Below, piece after piece: positions 31,301 through 40,502 of a stretch of 64,000 bases of DNA; positions within the stretch are counted from its first letter, which is position 1; each line of letters opens with the position of its first letter. Source of the stretch: Bacteroidota bacterium (GTDB lineage Bacteria > Bacteroidota > Bacteroidia > Bacteroidales > UBA4417); the NCBI GenBank assembly GCA_013376995.1, contig JACAAZ010000010.1, positions 124,001 through 188,000 on the forward strand. The letters are read 5' to 3'. Both the position numbers and the translations under genes were made by a program. Below the pieces are notes generated by a model that saw nothing but the letters and a program-made list of their open reading frames with translations, did not search any database and had not been told where the DNA came from.

Positions 31301-31655
31301 TCCCAAAATAAATGGTGACTACAATCTACTTAAACAAGTCTGGTCAAACCTCTTGTCAAATGCCGTAAAGTATTCCCGTGACCGCTCACCTGCCAAAATC
31401 AGGATTGGCTGCATTAAAAAGCAGGATGAAAATGTGTTTTTTATTGCCGATAATGGAGTTGGTTTTGAAATGAAGTATGCTGATAAGCTCTTCGGGGTTT
31501 TTCAGAGATTACATTCAGTTGAGCAATTTGAAGGGACCGGCATTGGCCTGGCTAATGTCAGGCGAATTATTGCCCGCCATGGAGGCAGGACATGGGCAGA
31601 CTCTAAACTTAATGAAGGGGCAACCTTCTACTTCTCACTGCCAAGGGAAATTTAA
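28395..31655 (+). CDS. Multi-PAS membrane sensor histidine kinase
   Basis: 1086 residues. Two transmembrane segments (about 14-34 and 300-322) flank a periplasmic sensor region of about 260 residues. Four PAS-like modules follow in the cytoplasm (about 343-465, 475-590, 600-715 and 720-835). A short coiled coil leads to the HisKA domain with phospho-acceptor H875 (SYSVSHDLRAPLR). The ATPase domain has N989 (SNLLSNAVKYS), DNGVGF (1019-1024) and GTGIGL (1047-1052). No receiver domain or response regulator is adjacent, so the partner is elsewhere. The HisKA/HATPase type resembles phytochrome-class kinases of Bacteroidota. Signal unknown. Confidence 0.93.
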   Translation: MKTKERKNLINRWHLVVLVGILAFLIVGSCYIYYQTELKNIRNEKYEELKAIADLKISQILQWRVDRIQDANSAQSVFFGKAITEYALDNSDKILEKNLLLRLLQYEKQYKYEDAFLLDKNMKMLLTADYELTNLDKNTLQNCIQAAEIRKTICSDIYYNSERKKALIEIVTPVYKNTDLVAFMVLQNNPESFLFPLVQSWPTPSKTAETVLIKRDGDDLLFINDVRHVKNTALRLRIPLTTTKIAGVQAILGKRGVSESEDYRGIKVIADLRSIPGTNWFMITKMDKSELFKDLNTMTSMMILFLVIILLLLAAGLTMIFRFRQHNIYSELNKAESELRQTEKELQATLLNIGDAVISSSLENKIQSMNPMAEKLTGWEEKEAIGKPINEVFHLINGENRLSVENVIDELLNRKKSGNLSDQLVMVSNRNEEIPVSLSIASLSDFDREHKGYMIVFRDETDEYEAELKLKYSEEMLSNLFQLGPFPTALVRLSDQKIMDVNLSYTELYGFSKDEIIGKSILEIGRWNDPLKQSEFLDRLQNQENIDNLEFDFRLKSGELRKGMITTRKIDFHHEKYVVGRIQDITDQWLAESALKDREEQYRSLFESMLNGYAYCHAIYEDGIPVDFEFLKVNKALETLTGIKDVEGHKISEFLPTLRESDPELFDFYKAFIANNEPARFEYFMNSMGQWFVFTVYSHRKDYFVVIFDVITERKKTEQALIESENRFRSTLDNMMEGCQIIDFDWKYFYMNTAAANFGKLRKGEMIGKKVTDFYPDFESTDMFKALKKCMNERISLRQEFYFKHPDGSDAWFDFSIQPVPEGIFILSLDVSERRLAQEELRLMNKELDNRVKERTIQLESANQELESFSYSVSHDLRAPLRHIAGYSQILTNDFKADLPEKAQNYLSTIVQVVKTMSTLIDDLLQFSRTGRTELKKLVFSMDQLLNEAMTPIIQALEDRNIEWDIQSLPKINGDYNLLKQVWSNLLSNAVKYSRDRSPAKIRIGCIKKQDENVFFIADNGVGFEMKYADKLFGVFQRLHSVEQFEGTGIGLANVRRIIARHGGRTWADSKLNEGATFYFSLPREI

Positions 31656-31939
31656 ACTCTTTTATATTTTGCTATTTTTTACTTCTCGAAATCCAATTAA
31701 CCGGAGAGGTGAATTGCATTTATCTGTTGGATAGGCCTGAATGAGCTGCAGTATTAAGTTAAAAAGTTGTTAAGTCCTGTGGCTGCATGATAAATCAACT
31801 AATTTTGTCGATCCTGACAGGAATCATTCATCATGAAATGATTTAACAGCTATTAATTTCAATCCTAAATACTTTTTTGGCTCTGTCAAAATCAAAATTC
31901 AACCGACCTTCTAAGTTTGAAAATATCAATTTGAGAATA

Positions 31940-34432
31940 ATGGCCCTTACCCGAAATTTAGTATGCATATTAATAATTGGATTATTATTCTCTGCTGTAA
32001 CAATCAAAGCCCAATCATCTAAAGGAAAATCCGGAAACGGACCTGGTAAGCCCGCTGAAGGTTTTGGAGTAATTACAGGGACTCTTCATGATGCCACCAC
32101 CGCAGAACCAATAGCTTACGGGAATATCTTCCTGCTGAGAATTCCTGACAGCAGTATGGTTACAGGAGCCATATCTGATACCAGGGGCAGGTTCACCCTT
32201 GATAAATTGCCTGCCGGAAATTACATACTCAAACTAAGATTCATCGGATATAAAACAACATTTATCCCTTCGATTAATATCTCCGCCTCCAATGCAGATA
32301 TTCAATTGGGAGAAATAAAATTGCAAGCCAAAGTTGCTTCCCTGTCAGAAGTCGAAATTACGTCCCAACGATCCATGATAACCAACAACCTTGACAAAAA
32401 GGTGATCACTGTAGATAAGAATATGGCAGTTGGGGGTGGGACAGCTACCGATATCATGGAGAATATTCCTTCAGTATCAGTTGATGCAGATGGGAATGTA
32501 AGCCTGAGAGGAAATACAAATATTACACTTTTGATCGATGGGAAACCTTCAAGCCAGGCAGGAATAGCAACCAGTGATGTCCTGAACCAGATCCCGGCAA
32601 ATGCCATTGAGAGTATTGAAGTAATAACAAATCCATCCGTCAGGTATGATCCTGATGGCACCTCAGGGATTATCAACATCGTAATGAAGAAAAAAGCCCT
32701 GCAGGGATTTAATGGGATGATTTCAGGAAATGCAGGCACTGGCGACAAATACAATGGATCATTGAACCTGAACTTCCGGCAGGAAAAATTTAATATATTC
32801 CTTGGGGCAGATGGCAGGATGAACCACATGAAAACTTCGCTTGACAATAAAAGGACATCAGATTACAACGAAATCAAAAGTGTGCTGCTACAATCCCAAT
32901 CAGGGAATATGAGAAGGGATATGTATAACCTGAACGGAGGTTTTGATTACTTCGTAAACACCAGGAATACGCTGACGATTAGTATCCAGCACAGAAACAT
33001 GTCATTCGGATCGCAAGGGAATATGCACAACAGCGATTATGACGGAAATGAAATCTTGCAGAGGTACTTCGAGAGATATACCGATAATACCCGCAGCGTG
33101 AAATCAAACGATTATACCCTTTCATACAAACATCTTTTCCCCCAAAAAGGACGTGAGTTTACAAATGATATCATCTTCAATACCAACCAAATGGATAATG
33201 GAAGTGATATCCGCCAGCAAGACTATTCTTCTGATGGTGGAACCAGCATTGGTATACCATTACTTCAAAATAATACAGCTCTGAATGATAACAACTTGCT
33301 CACTTTGCAGGGGAACTATGTATATCCAAAAGAAGAAGCCGGCCGGATAGAAGCAGGTTACAAGGCTGCAATCCGTGACATGAAGATGAGATACGATTAC
33401 AGCAACTTTAATGATTCCACTGGTTCATTCGTTACTCGCGAAGATTTGAAAAATCATTATGATTATAAGGACCAGATCTATGCAATTTATGGGCTTTATG
33501 GCAATTCAATAGGTGAATTTGAATACCAGGCCGGGCTGCGTTTTGAGCAGGTGTGGACCCGTTCAAAGGTCGCCCTCGATAATAAAGAATACAATAGCAG
33601 CTATTCCAGCTTTTATCCTTCCTTGCATACGCAATACAAACTAGGAAACGAATGGGAACTGCAATTCAGTTATAGCAGGCGTGTTGAGCGCCCTTCACCA
33701 CGTGAGCTAAACCCATATATCGATTATTCTGATTCATTGAATATTGAAACTGGTAACCCCGCCCTGAAACCTGAATATTCAAATTCAATTGAATTGGGAG
33801 TGGAAAAATACTGGGATAAAAGTTCACTCAGCAGTAGTCTCTTTTATGATAATACACATAATAGTGTAGAAGATATCAGCAGAATCGGAAGCAATAACAT
33901 AACTATCACTATGCCAATGAATATTGGCAAAAATCAATCCTATGGAGTGGAACTCGTTGGATCATCCAATCCAGCTAAATGGATCAGGATTAACGCCAAT
34001 TTATCTGTATTTCGTGAAATAACCGGTGCTATCCCTGATCAGAATATTCCAGGTTCAGACCGGATATCCTGGAGTTCTAAGTTAAATACTACTTTCAATC
34101 CATGGAAAGATGGCACACTGCAACTCATTGCGAATTACAGCTCCCCCACGCGTTCAAGTCAGGAGTTTCATAAGGAGCAGTATTATGCTGATGCTTCTTT
34201 CCGGCAAGACTTTCTTAAAAACAAATTATCACTCACTCTGCGGCTCACAGATATTTTCAATACGCGTAAATTCAGCGAAACCACTTATGGCAATGGATTT
34301 ACTACCGAAAGCAGACGCTATCGTGAGTCCCGTGTTTTATACATTGGCTTCCAGCTAAAGATCAACAACTACAATAAGAAAATACCCAAAGACCAGGGCT
34401 CGAATGAGAATGGTGAGGGGGATGGGTTCTAG
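31940..34432 (+). CDS. Outer-membrane beta-barrel receptor (TonB-dependent-like)
   Basis: 830 residues from the ATG at 31940, which begins a clear signal peptide (MALTRNLVCILIIGLLFSAV); the frame is open further upstream to a TTG. A CarboxypepD-reg-like domain (about 45-125, GVITGTLHDATTAEPIAYGN) is followed by a plug (about 140-230, TDIMENIPSVSVDADGNVSLRG and NITLLIDGKPS) and a barrel of the outer-membrane-protein-beta family. It lacks the 1000-residue length of SusC and ends in a polar tail (GSNENGEGDGF) rather than a terminal aromatic strand. Probably a peptide or small-ligand importer or a structural barrel; ligand unknown. The gene is followed by the first 11-bp inverted array. Confidence 0.88.
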   Translation: MALTRNLVCILIIGLLFSAVTIKAQSSKGKSGNGPGKPAEGFGVITGTLHDATTAEPIAYGNIFLLRIPDSSMVTGAISDTRGRFTLDKLPAGNYILKLRFIGYKTTFIPSINISASNADIQLGEIKLQAKVASLSEVEITSQRSMITNNLDKKVITVDKNMAVGGGTATDIMENIPSVSVDADGNVSLRGNTNITLLIDGKPSSQAGIATSDVLNQIPANAIESIEVITNPSVRYDPDGTSGIINIVMKKKALQGFNGMISGNAGTGDKYNGSLNLNFRQEKFNIFLGADGRMNHMKTSLDNKRTSDYNEIKSVLLQSQSGNMRRDMYNLNGGFDYFVNTRNTLTISIQHRNMSFGSQGNMHNSDYDGNEILQRYFERYTDNTRSVKSNDYTLSYKHLFPQKGREFTNDIIFNTNQMDNGSDIRQQDYSSDGGTSIGIPLLQNNTALNDNNLLTLQGNYVYPKEEAGRIEAGYKAAIRDMKMRYDYSNFNDSTGSFVTREDLKNHYDYKDQIYAIYGLYGNSIGEFEYQAGLRFEQVWTRSKVALDNKEYNSSYSSFYPSLHTQYKLGNEWELQFSYSRRVERPSPRELNPYIDYSDSLNIETGNPALKPEYSNSIELGVEKYWDKSSLSSSLFYDNTHNSVEDISRIGSNNITITMPMNIGKNQSYGVELVGSSNPAKWIRINANLSVFREITGAIPDQNIPGSDRISWSSKLNTTFNPWKDGTLQLIANYSSPTRSSQEFHKEQYYADASFRQDFLKNKLSLTLRLTDIFNTRKFSETTYGNGFTTESRRYRESRVLYIGFQLKINNYNKKIPKDQGSNENGEGDGF

Positions 34433-34441
34433 AAATTCAAT

Positions 34442-34640
34442 GGTCACTCTATGGTCAATCAATTGTTATTCGATTGTCATTTCCGCCTATGGTGAATCAC
34501 TCAATTGTTACACAATTGTCAGTTAGATGATTACCATTTAGTATTAGACAACTGAATGACTACTGAGGACTATTGTATGACCATCGAATAACTACTGAAT
34601 GACTATGGAATGACTATCGAATGACCACCGAATGACCCTC
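34442..34640. repeat. 11-bp tandem units in two opposing arms, copy 1
   Basis: Between two convergent genes. The left arm (34442-34528) is built of degenerate 11-bp units such as GGTCACTCTAT, GGTCAATCAAT and TGTTACACAAT. The right arm (34553-34640) has units of the opposite sense: TGAATGACTAC, CGAATAACTAC, TGAATGACTAT, GGAATGACTAT and CGAATGACCAC. Together they can fold into a long imperfect hairpin. The same family occurs at 46509-46750. It may act as a terminator-like structure for both flanking genes or be a non-coding repeat element. Confidence 0.8.
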
Positions 34641-34649
34641 AACTCCCCT

Positions 34650-35690
34650 TCACATCTTCCTATCCCCGAAACTAATCCCCATTTTTCGTGATTTACGGAT
34701 GAGGGAATGATCACCCGGTACAAGCTTCACTTTCCCTCCTACTTCTGAAAGCGGCATTGGTACGAAGCGCTCACCATTCTTGGAAACCATCACACCAAAT
34801 GTACCCTCTGCGATCAATTCAACAGCCTTTGCTCCAAACTGGGTTGCTATTACTCTGTCAATAGGAGTTGGAGTGCCCCCCCGCTGAATGTAACCCAGGA
34901 TGGTTTCGCGTGTTTCAAGTTTGGTCATATCACGTATTGCCTGTGAAACATAGGTGGCTGCGGATATGCCCTTAGGTTTCTTAATGCCTTCTGCAACAGC
35001 AACAATCGAATATGGCTTCAGGTTCCTGGATCTCTTTTCAAGATACTTGGCCACATATTCCATGTCAAAATCAATTTCGGGAATAAGGATAACATCACCT
35101 CCACCTGCAACACCAGCATATAATGTCAACCAACCGGCTTTATGGCCCATCAGTTCAATCACCATGATCCTTTTATGAGAATTTGCAGTTGAGTGCAGTC
35201 GGTCAATAGCCTCAGTTGCAATCCAAACGGCAGAGTCAAAACCAAAGCTCACATCAGTACCCCATACATCGTTGTCAATGGTCTTAGGTATCCCAACAAC
35301 ATTTAATCCTTCGTCAAACAATCGGCTTGCTGTTTTCATCGTGCCATTCCCCCCAATCACGACAAGGGCATCCAAACCCAAATCCAGGTAGTTCTTTTTA
35401 ATTTGCTTCGGAATCTTATTTTCAGCAGCAGCATCACCTTTATAGGGCTTATCTCTTGACGTTCCCAAAATAGTTCCACCCAGGGTAAGTATCCCGGATA
35501 ACTGACCTTCATCAAGCTCTGAATAAAGGTTCTCTGCCAGTCCCCTAAATCCGGATGAAATGCCGAATACATTCATTCCATATTCATAGATGGCGGTTTT
35601 CCCGACGCCTCTGATAGCAGCATTAATTCCGGGACAATCCCCACCTGCAGTGAGAATACCGATCTTCATTCCTTTTGTATCTTTTGCCAT
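34650..35690 (-). CDS. pfkA: 6-phosphofructokinase
   Basis: 346-residue glycolytic kinase making fructose 1,6-bisphosphate. It has the phosphoryl-donor loop TAGGDCPGINAAIRG (14-28), GGNGTM (113-118), the catalytic PKTIDND (135-141) with D139 as expected base, and MVIELMGHKAGWL for substrate binding. The two residues used to judge donor preference are G116 (equivalent to E. coli G104, typical of ATP users) and K136 (equivalent to position 124, Lys in PPi and some ATP enzymes). The enzyme therefore belongs to the mixed G/K class, and ATP use is likely but not proven. N115 replaces the usual magnesium-binding Asp103. The start ATG at 35690 is six codons before a second Met (MKIGIL). Confidence 0.93.
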   Translation of the reverse strand: MAKDTKGMKIGILTAGGDCPGINAAIRGVGKTAIYEYGMNVFGISSGFRGLAENLYSELDEGQLSGILTLGGTILGTSRDKPYKGDAAAENKIPKQIKKNYLDLGLDALVVIGGNGTMKTASRLFDEGLNVVGIPKTIDNDVWGTDVSFGFDSAVWIATEAIDRLHSTANSHKRIMVIELMGHKAGWLTLYAGVAGGGDVILIPEIDFDMEYVAKYLEKRSRNLKPYSIVAVAEGIKKPKGISAATYVSQAIRDMTKLETRETILGYIQRGGTPTPIDRVIATQFGAKAVELIAEGTFGVMVSKNGERFVPMPLSEVGGKVKLVPGDHSLIRKSRKMGISFGDRKM

Positions 35691-35850
35691 CAGCTGAAAT
35701 CTTTAATACGTTGTAGGGAAATTGGATTCTAATCAAAATAAAGCATGATATAAGCCACTATTAATTTTAACTGCAGTTCTACAACCTATGCAAATTTATC
35801 TATTTGCAATTCAAAAATGTCGAATTCAGCATTTTACATAAAAATTTAAT

Positions 35851-35883
35851 ATTGGGAACATCATCCAAATTGAAGTACCTTTG
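35851..35883 (+). promoter_or_regulatory. Putative promoter of the Asp-box secreted protein
   Basis: TTG at 35852-35854 and TACCTTTG at 35876-35883, 21 bases apart, match the Bacteroidota -33/-7 pattern (TTTG and TAnnTTTG). The ATG follows 56 bases later. Confidence 0.45.
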
Positions 35884-35939
35884 TATCAGCCTATTGTCAT
35901 CAAATCCAATTGTCTCTATTCTTGGGAGAAACCTACACT

Positions 35940-37511
35940 ATGAAACGCTGCATTACCGCACTTACCATTACTATCTTTATACTGGCAATTCATTTTCAGG
36001 CCGCCGGTCAGTATACCAATGTGATGATCAGTAACCAGGACTGGCCGAATGAAACCTCAATCTATATGAATCCCAAAAACACCAATCAACTGGTGGCCGG
36101 GGCCAATTTAACGGCTGCTTATTATTCAAACGATGGTGGTTATACATGGGGAAACAGCAAGATGCAATCAACGTTGGGCGTTTATGGAGATCCGGTATTG
36201 GTAATTGACACGAATGGCTATTTTTATTATTTCCATCTGTCAAATCCGGTTAACAATCCCGGCGGGTGGTTGGATCAGATAGTCTGCCAGCGTTCAACTA
36301 ACAGCGGACTGAGTTGGAATGACGGCTCTGGAATTGGAAAGAACTCCCCTGCCCAGCAAGATAAACCGTGGGTCATCGTTAACCCTTACAATAATGAGCT
36401 TTATGTCACGTGGACACAATTTGATTTATACGGTGTATCTGATACTACTAAACATTCAAATATCCATTTTTCAAGTTCTTCCGATAATGGGATAAGCTGG
36501 ACTCCTGCAATCAGGCTGAATGAGATCAGTGGTAACTGTGTTGACAGCGATAGCACAGTTGAGGGAGCAGTCCCGGCAGTTGGACCCGAAGGAGAAATCT
36601 ACACAAGTTGGGCCGGACCTGCCGGTATAGTGTTTGACCGTTCACTTGATGGTGGTATTACGTGGTTGGATCATGATATCACGGTTAGTGATATGCCTGG
36701 TGGTTGGGACTTCCAGGTTCCCGGCATTTTCAGGGTGAATGGAATGCCTGTTACCTGCTGCGACCTTAGCAAGGGCCCTCACAACGGAACGATATACATC
36801 AATTGGAGCGACCAGCGGAATGGTACTTTCGATACAGATATATGGTTGTCCAAATCAACAGATGGAGGGAACACCTGGAGCCCACCACTCAGGGTGAATA
36901 ATGATCCACCGGGAAAGCAACAGTTTTTTAACTGGATGACAATAGACCAGTCAACTGGATATATCTGGATAGTTTTCTATGACAGGAGAAATTATAATGA
37001 TAACCGGACTGATGTTTTCCTGGCATGTTCTACGGATGGAGGAAATACATTCTCCAATTTTAAGGTGAGTGAAACGCCTTTCCTTCCAAGCCAGACTGTA
37101 TTTTTTGGTGATTACACCTGCATTACAGCTCATAACAACAAGATTCGCCCTATCTGGACCCGCCTGGATGATCTGGACCTCTCTATTTATACCGCAATTG
37201 TTGATACGTTATTGCTGAGTTCTCAGGTTGAGGAAGCTATCCCCTTCGCAGTTGAGCAGAATTATCCTAACCCTTTCCATGAAAGTACCATCTTCTCTTT
37301 CAAACTTCGTAATTCAGGCAACATCACACTCACGGTAAATGATATTTTTGGAAAAACGGTTGCCCTTATTATCGACAATAAATGGATGGAAAGAGGAAAA
37401 TATGTTAAATCCTTTAATCCTGCTGTACAGAACCTTCCATCAGGCGTGTATTATTTCTCTTTGAAGGGAAATGGTATTAACAGGCAACGAAAGATGATCT
37501 ACCAGAAGTAA
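35940..37511 (+). CDS. Secreted Asp-box (sialidase-like propeller) T9SS protein
   Basis: 523 residues from the ATG at 35940, which opens a signal peptide (MKRCITALTITIFILAIHFQ); the open frame has an earlier ATG ten codons upstream. Six Asp-box motifs are visible in order: SNDGGYTWG, STNSGLSWN, SSDNGISWT, SLDGGITWL, STDGGNTWS and STDGGNTFS. They mark the blades of a six-bladed beta-propeller as in sialidases and BNR-repeat proteins. The catalytic Arg triad of true sialidases could not be identified, so enzymatic activity is open. The tail (about 435-523) is a T9SS sorting domain: EQNYPNPFHESTIFSF, NDIFGKTVALI and LPSGVYYFSL. Confidence 0.88.
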   Translation: MKRCITALTITIFILAIHFQAAGQYTNVMISNQDWPNETSIYMNPKNTNQLVAGANLTAAYYSNDGGYTWGNSKMQSTLGVYGDPVLVIDTNGYFYYFHLSNPVNNPGGWLDQIVCQRSTNSGLSWNDGSGIGKNSPAQQDKPWVIVNPYNNELYVTWTQFDLYGVSDTTKHSNIHFSSSSDNGISWTPAIRLNEISGNCVDSDSTVEGAVPAVGPEGEIYTSWAGPAGIVFDRSLDGGITWLDHDITVSDMPGGWDFQVPGIFRVNGMPVTCCDLSKGPHNGTIYINWSDQRNGTFDTDIWLSKSTDGGNTWSPPLRVNNDPPGKQQFFNWMTIDQSTGYIWIVFYDRRNYNDNRTDVFLACSTDGGNTFSNFKVSETPFLPSQTVFFGDYTCITAHNNKIRPIWTRLDDLDLSIYTAIVDTLLLSSQVEEAIPFAVEQNYPNPFHESTIFSFKLRNSGNITLTVNDIFGKTVALIIDNKWMERGKYVKSFNPAVQNLPSGVYYFSLKGNGINRQRKMIYQK

Positions 37512-37734
37512 TTTGATCCTCCCCCAATTTTAGAGAATAAGTGGCTAATTATAATGAATCTTAATCAAAATGTGATCCGTCTGCTGACGGATTTGAGTTT
37601 AGTTTCAGCTATGCCGTGCAGTATAAGTTGTCCGTCAGTTGACCGATCGCAAAATTAAATAGCCTTGGTGTATCAGCTAGCTCAAAGCAAATTTTGAGTA
37701 GATTTACCGACTTTTTTCAACCCATTTGACTTTT

Positions 37735-38349
37735 ATGAATTCCTCTGTTACCCCGCTGGTCGAAGATATCCGGAAACATCTTTCAGGTTACCAGCCTGAA
37801 GAATTCAATCTAATATCCCTGGCTCGCGACCTAAACCAGCCATTAGAGAAACTAATTGAATCTTTTGGCAATGAAGCAGGTTTAGTAGAGGAAATCCTGG
37901 ATTATGAGCAAAAAAGTCTTGAATCCATCTTCGTGAACATGGATATGGGGAATGGCAATGCCATTGATGGTTTATTACTTGTCAGTAAAAAGATCAGCCA
38001 GAAATTCAGCGATATCCTGCCCGCCATTTCCTTCGACCTCAGGAAATACTACCCGGAAATCAGGCAATCCTTTGTCGACAAGAGGATAAATTTTGTAAAC
38101 GATAAAATCCGGAAAAATATTGAACAAGGTATCCACCAGGGGCTTTATCGCGAAGACCTCAGCCCGGAACTGGTTTCCCGTATCTATATAAGCCGCCTCA
38201 TTGACTTGCATAACCCAGATTTCTTCCCTAATGATGAGATTTCATTCAGCACTCTCTTCGATGTGATGTTCGACACATTTATAAGAGGGATCAGCACGAC
38301 AGAAGGAATCAGGTTCTATGAGAAAAAGGTAAAATGCATGAAATTCTGA
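37735..38349 (+). CDS. TetR-like transcriptional regulator (divergent HTH)
   Basis: 204 residues, nearly all predicted helix. The N-terminal 45 residues (VEDIRKHLSGYQPEEFNLIS, then LARDLNQPLEKLIESFGNEA) have the spacing of a TetR/AcrR helix-turn-helix, with NEAGLVEEILDYE recalling the KEEL helix. The C-terminal part (DKIRKNIEQGIHQGLYREDL, then SRIYISRLIDLHNPDFF) matches the TetR C-terminal pattern common in Bacteroidota regulators. I start at the ATG at 37735; a TTG three codons earlier is the other option. Ligand and targets unknown; the next gene is convergent. Confidence 0.7.
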   Translation: MNSSVTPLVEDIRKHLSGYQPEEFNLISLARDLNQPLEKLIESFGNEAGLVEEILDYEQKSLESIFVNMDMGNGNAIDGLLLVSKKISQKFSDILPAISFDLRKYYPEIRQSFVDKRINFVNDKIRKNIEQGIHQGLYREDLSPELVSRIYISRLIDLHNPDFFPNDEISFSTLFDVMFDTFIRGISTTEGIRFYEKKVKCMKF

Positions 38350-38351
38350 AC

Positions 38352-40502
38352 CTATTTCTGCAATTTCATCTCATTTAACAGGTAACCTGCTCCCGCAAAC
38401 TTATCGATTACAAAAAGGACATAACGGATATCAACACATATAGTACGTTGAAGATTTTCGTCGTACTTGATATCAGAACTCATAGATTCGGAATTACCGT
38501 CGAATGCAAGCCCAATCAGTTCGCCATTGGCATTCAATACCGGGCTTCCGGAATTACCGCCTGTTATATCATGGGTGGTAAGGAAACATACTGGTAAAAC
38601 CCCGTTTTCAGCATAATCGCCGAAATCCTTCGAAGCAAGAAGATTCTCCAGCTTTTTGGGAACGGTAAACTCCGGGTTTGATGGATCATCCTTTTCTAAA
38701 ATTCCCTTATAGGTTGTTCGATAGTCAAAACTAACGGCATCTGCAGCTTCATATGGTTTAACCTGTCCATAAGTAAGACGCAATGTACTGTTTGCATCGG
38801 GATAATACTTCATCCCGGGATCCATTTCCTTGAGTCCGGCGATATATTTCCGCCTTGCAATATTAAAGCGGTCTTCATAACCCATTTGAATTACTCTCAC
38901 AAGGATATAAGAAGCCAGGAATGAATTGGAAGCCATAAAGGCTGGATCTTTCTGTAATTTCTTAGCCCTGGGATGATCAAGGAATGAATTGAATTTCTCC
39001 TTCGAAGCAAGAATTGACTTTTTATAAAGATAGTCTGCATACTTACCAAAATCCCCTTTGAATTTCCTGTCAACAAGTTTAAAAGTTTCAGGATAGTATT
39101 GTTCAGGCAGGTTCTTCTTGTATAATTCCATCATCTTCTCAAGGATCTGTTTATCTACTTCAGGATTATAATCCTTGTAAAACTCTTCCGCCCTTTGCCT
39201 GTAGTCAGCGACAGTAGCAGAAAAATCACCCTTCTCTTCAAGTACACTGGCAAGTTCATTCGCCTTATAGGCAAACAGAAGGACTTTTGCTCCCATCAGC
39301 ATTTCCTGGAGGTAGGTTTCTGCAACATCCGATTTATCTTCTTCCTTGGTTTTGTAGATATCGGCAAATTCACTGATCACGGTTCCATATTTATCAGCCC
39401 TGTCCTGGTTTTGCCTGGCCCAGGCTTCAAAAGCATCCTCCTGCTTCTTCTTATCATCAAATACTTTCAAACGCGTCAATGCCTTAGTTTCCTGGATAGA
39501 TTTCTTCTGAAAATTAGCCAGGTAAGCATAATCACTTGCATAGGAAATCCGCAAAGCGTCACTTTTATCCATAAAGGACTTGATGATATCCATCTTTGCT
39601 GTTTTCAAGAGTATATCCGCAGGATTTGTAAGATTGATCTTTTCCTGGATACCGTAAGAAGTCAGGTACCGGTCCGTAGATCCCGGGTAGCCCATAATTA
39701 TTGAGAAATCGCCTTCTTTAACTCCAGCCATTGAGATAGGCAGGAAATACTTACCATGATATGGAATATTTTCTTTGGAATATTCAGATGGATTTCCATC
39801 GGCTCCAGAATATACCCTAAGAATACAAAAGTCACCGGTATGCCGGGGCCACATCCAGTTATCCGTTTCACCACCGAATTTTCCGATCCCGGATGCTGGT
39901 GCTCCTACAAGGCGGATATCTCTATAAGTCTGGTAGACAAACAGGTAATACTCATTTCCCGCAAACATGCTTTCCACGCTTGCTTCAAGTTGAGTGTTAC
40001 CTTCTACTTCCTTTGTAAGGCTGTCAATGGCATGTTCAATTATCTTGTTCCGGTCTTCCTCTTTCATTGTTTCATTAACACCCGACAACACTGTTGAAGT
40101 AACATCTTCCATCCTTACAAGGAAAGATACTGTTTTGCCAGGAATGGGCAGTTCCTCTTCTGGTCGCATGGCCCAATACCCATCAGTAAGGTAATCGTGG
40201 TCCACCGTGCTTTGTCCAGCAATAGCCTCATAACCGCAATGGTGATTGGTGATCAGCAGGCCTTTCCCGGATATAATTGACCCGGAGCATCCACCATGGT
40301 CCAGGGCAACAATTGCATCTTTGATACAAGCCTGGTTTACACTGTATATCTGGTCAGCAGTAAGTTTGCATCCCATTTTCTGCATATCGGCAATGTTGAA
40401 TCTGCTGATAAGCATGGGGAGCCACATTCCTTCATCAGCGAAAAGATTGGAAACAGATAATAAAACAAACGCTAACAGGATAGCCAATACTTTGTTCTTC
40501 AT
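38352..40502 (-). CDS. S46-family dipeptidyl-peptidase (DPP7-like)
   Basis: 716-residue periplasmic exopeptidase with a signal peptide ending near SNLFA. Chymotrypsin-like triad: H88 (ITNHHCG), D224 (PRHTGDF) and S651 (GGNSGSP). The residue 18 positions after the serine, which sets P1 preference in this family, is G669 (LAFDGN), as in DPP7 enzymes that accept hydrophobic P1 residues; DPP11 has Arg there and prefers acidic P1. Such enzymes release dipeptides for peptide-fermenting Bacteroidota. The stop is two bases from that of the convergent regulator gene. Confidence 0.95.
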   Translation of the reverse strand: MKNKVLAILLAFVLLSVSNLFADEGMWLPMLISRFNIADMQKMGCKLTADQIYSVNQACIKDAIVALDHGGCSGSIISGKGLLITNHHCGYEAIAGQSTVDHDYLTDGYWAMRPEEELPIPGKTVSFLVRMEDVTSTVLSGVNETMKEEDRNKIIEHAIDSLTKEVEGNTQLEASVESMFAGNEYYLFVYQTYRDIRLVGAPASGIGKFGGETDNWMWPRHTGDFCILRVYSGADGNPSEYSKENIPYHGKYFLPISMAGVKEGDFSIIMGYPGSTDRYLTSYGIQEKINLTNPADILLKTAKMDIIKSFMDKSDALRISYASDYAYLANFQKKSIQETKALTRLKVFDDKKKQEDAFEAWARQNQDRADKYGTVISEFADIYKTKEEDKSDVAETYLQEMLMGAKVLLFAYKANELASVLEEKGDFSATVADYRQRAEEFYKDYNPEVDKQILEKMMELYKKNLPEQYYPETFKLVDRKFKGDFGKYADYLYKKSILASKEKFNSFLDHPRAKKLQKDPAFMASNSFLASYILVRVIQMGYEDRFNIARRKYIAGLKEMDPGMKYYPDANSTLRLTYGQVKPYEAADAVSFDYRTTYKGILEKDDPSNPEFTVPKKLENLLASKDFGDYAENGVLPVCFLTTHDITGGNSGSPVLNANGELIGLAFDGNSESMSSDIKYDENLQRTICVDIRYVLFVIDKFAGAGYLLNEMKLQK

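Noticed and set aside
32302-32847. 181-codon antisense frame
   Set aside because: Antisense to the plug domain of the outer-membrane receptor.
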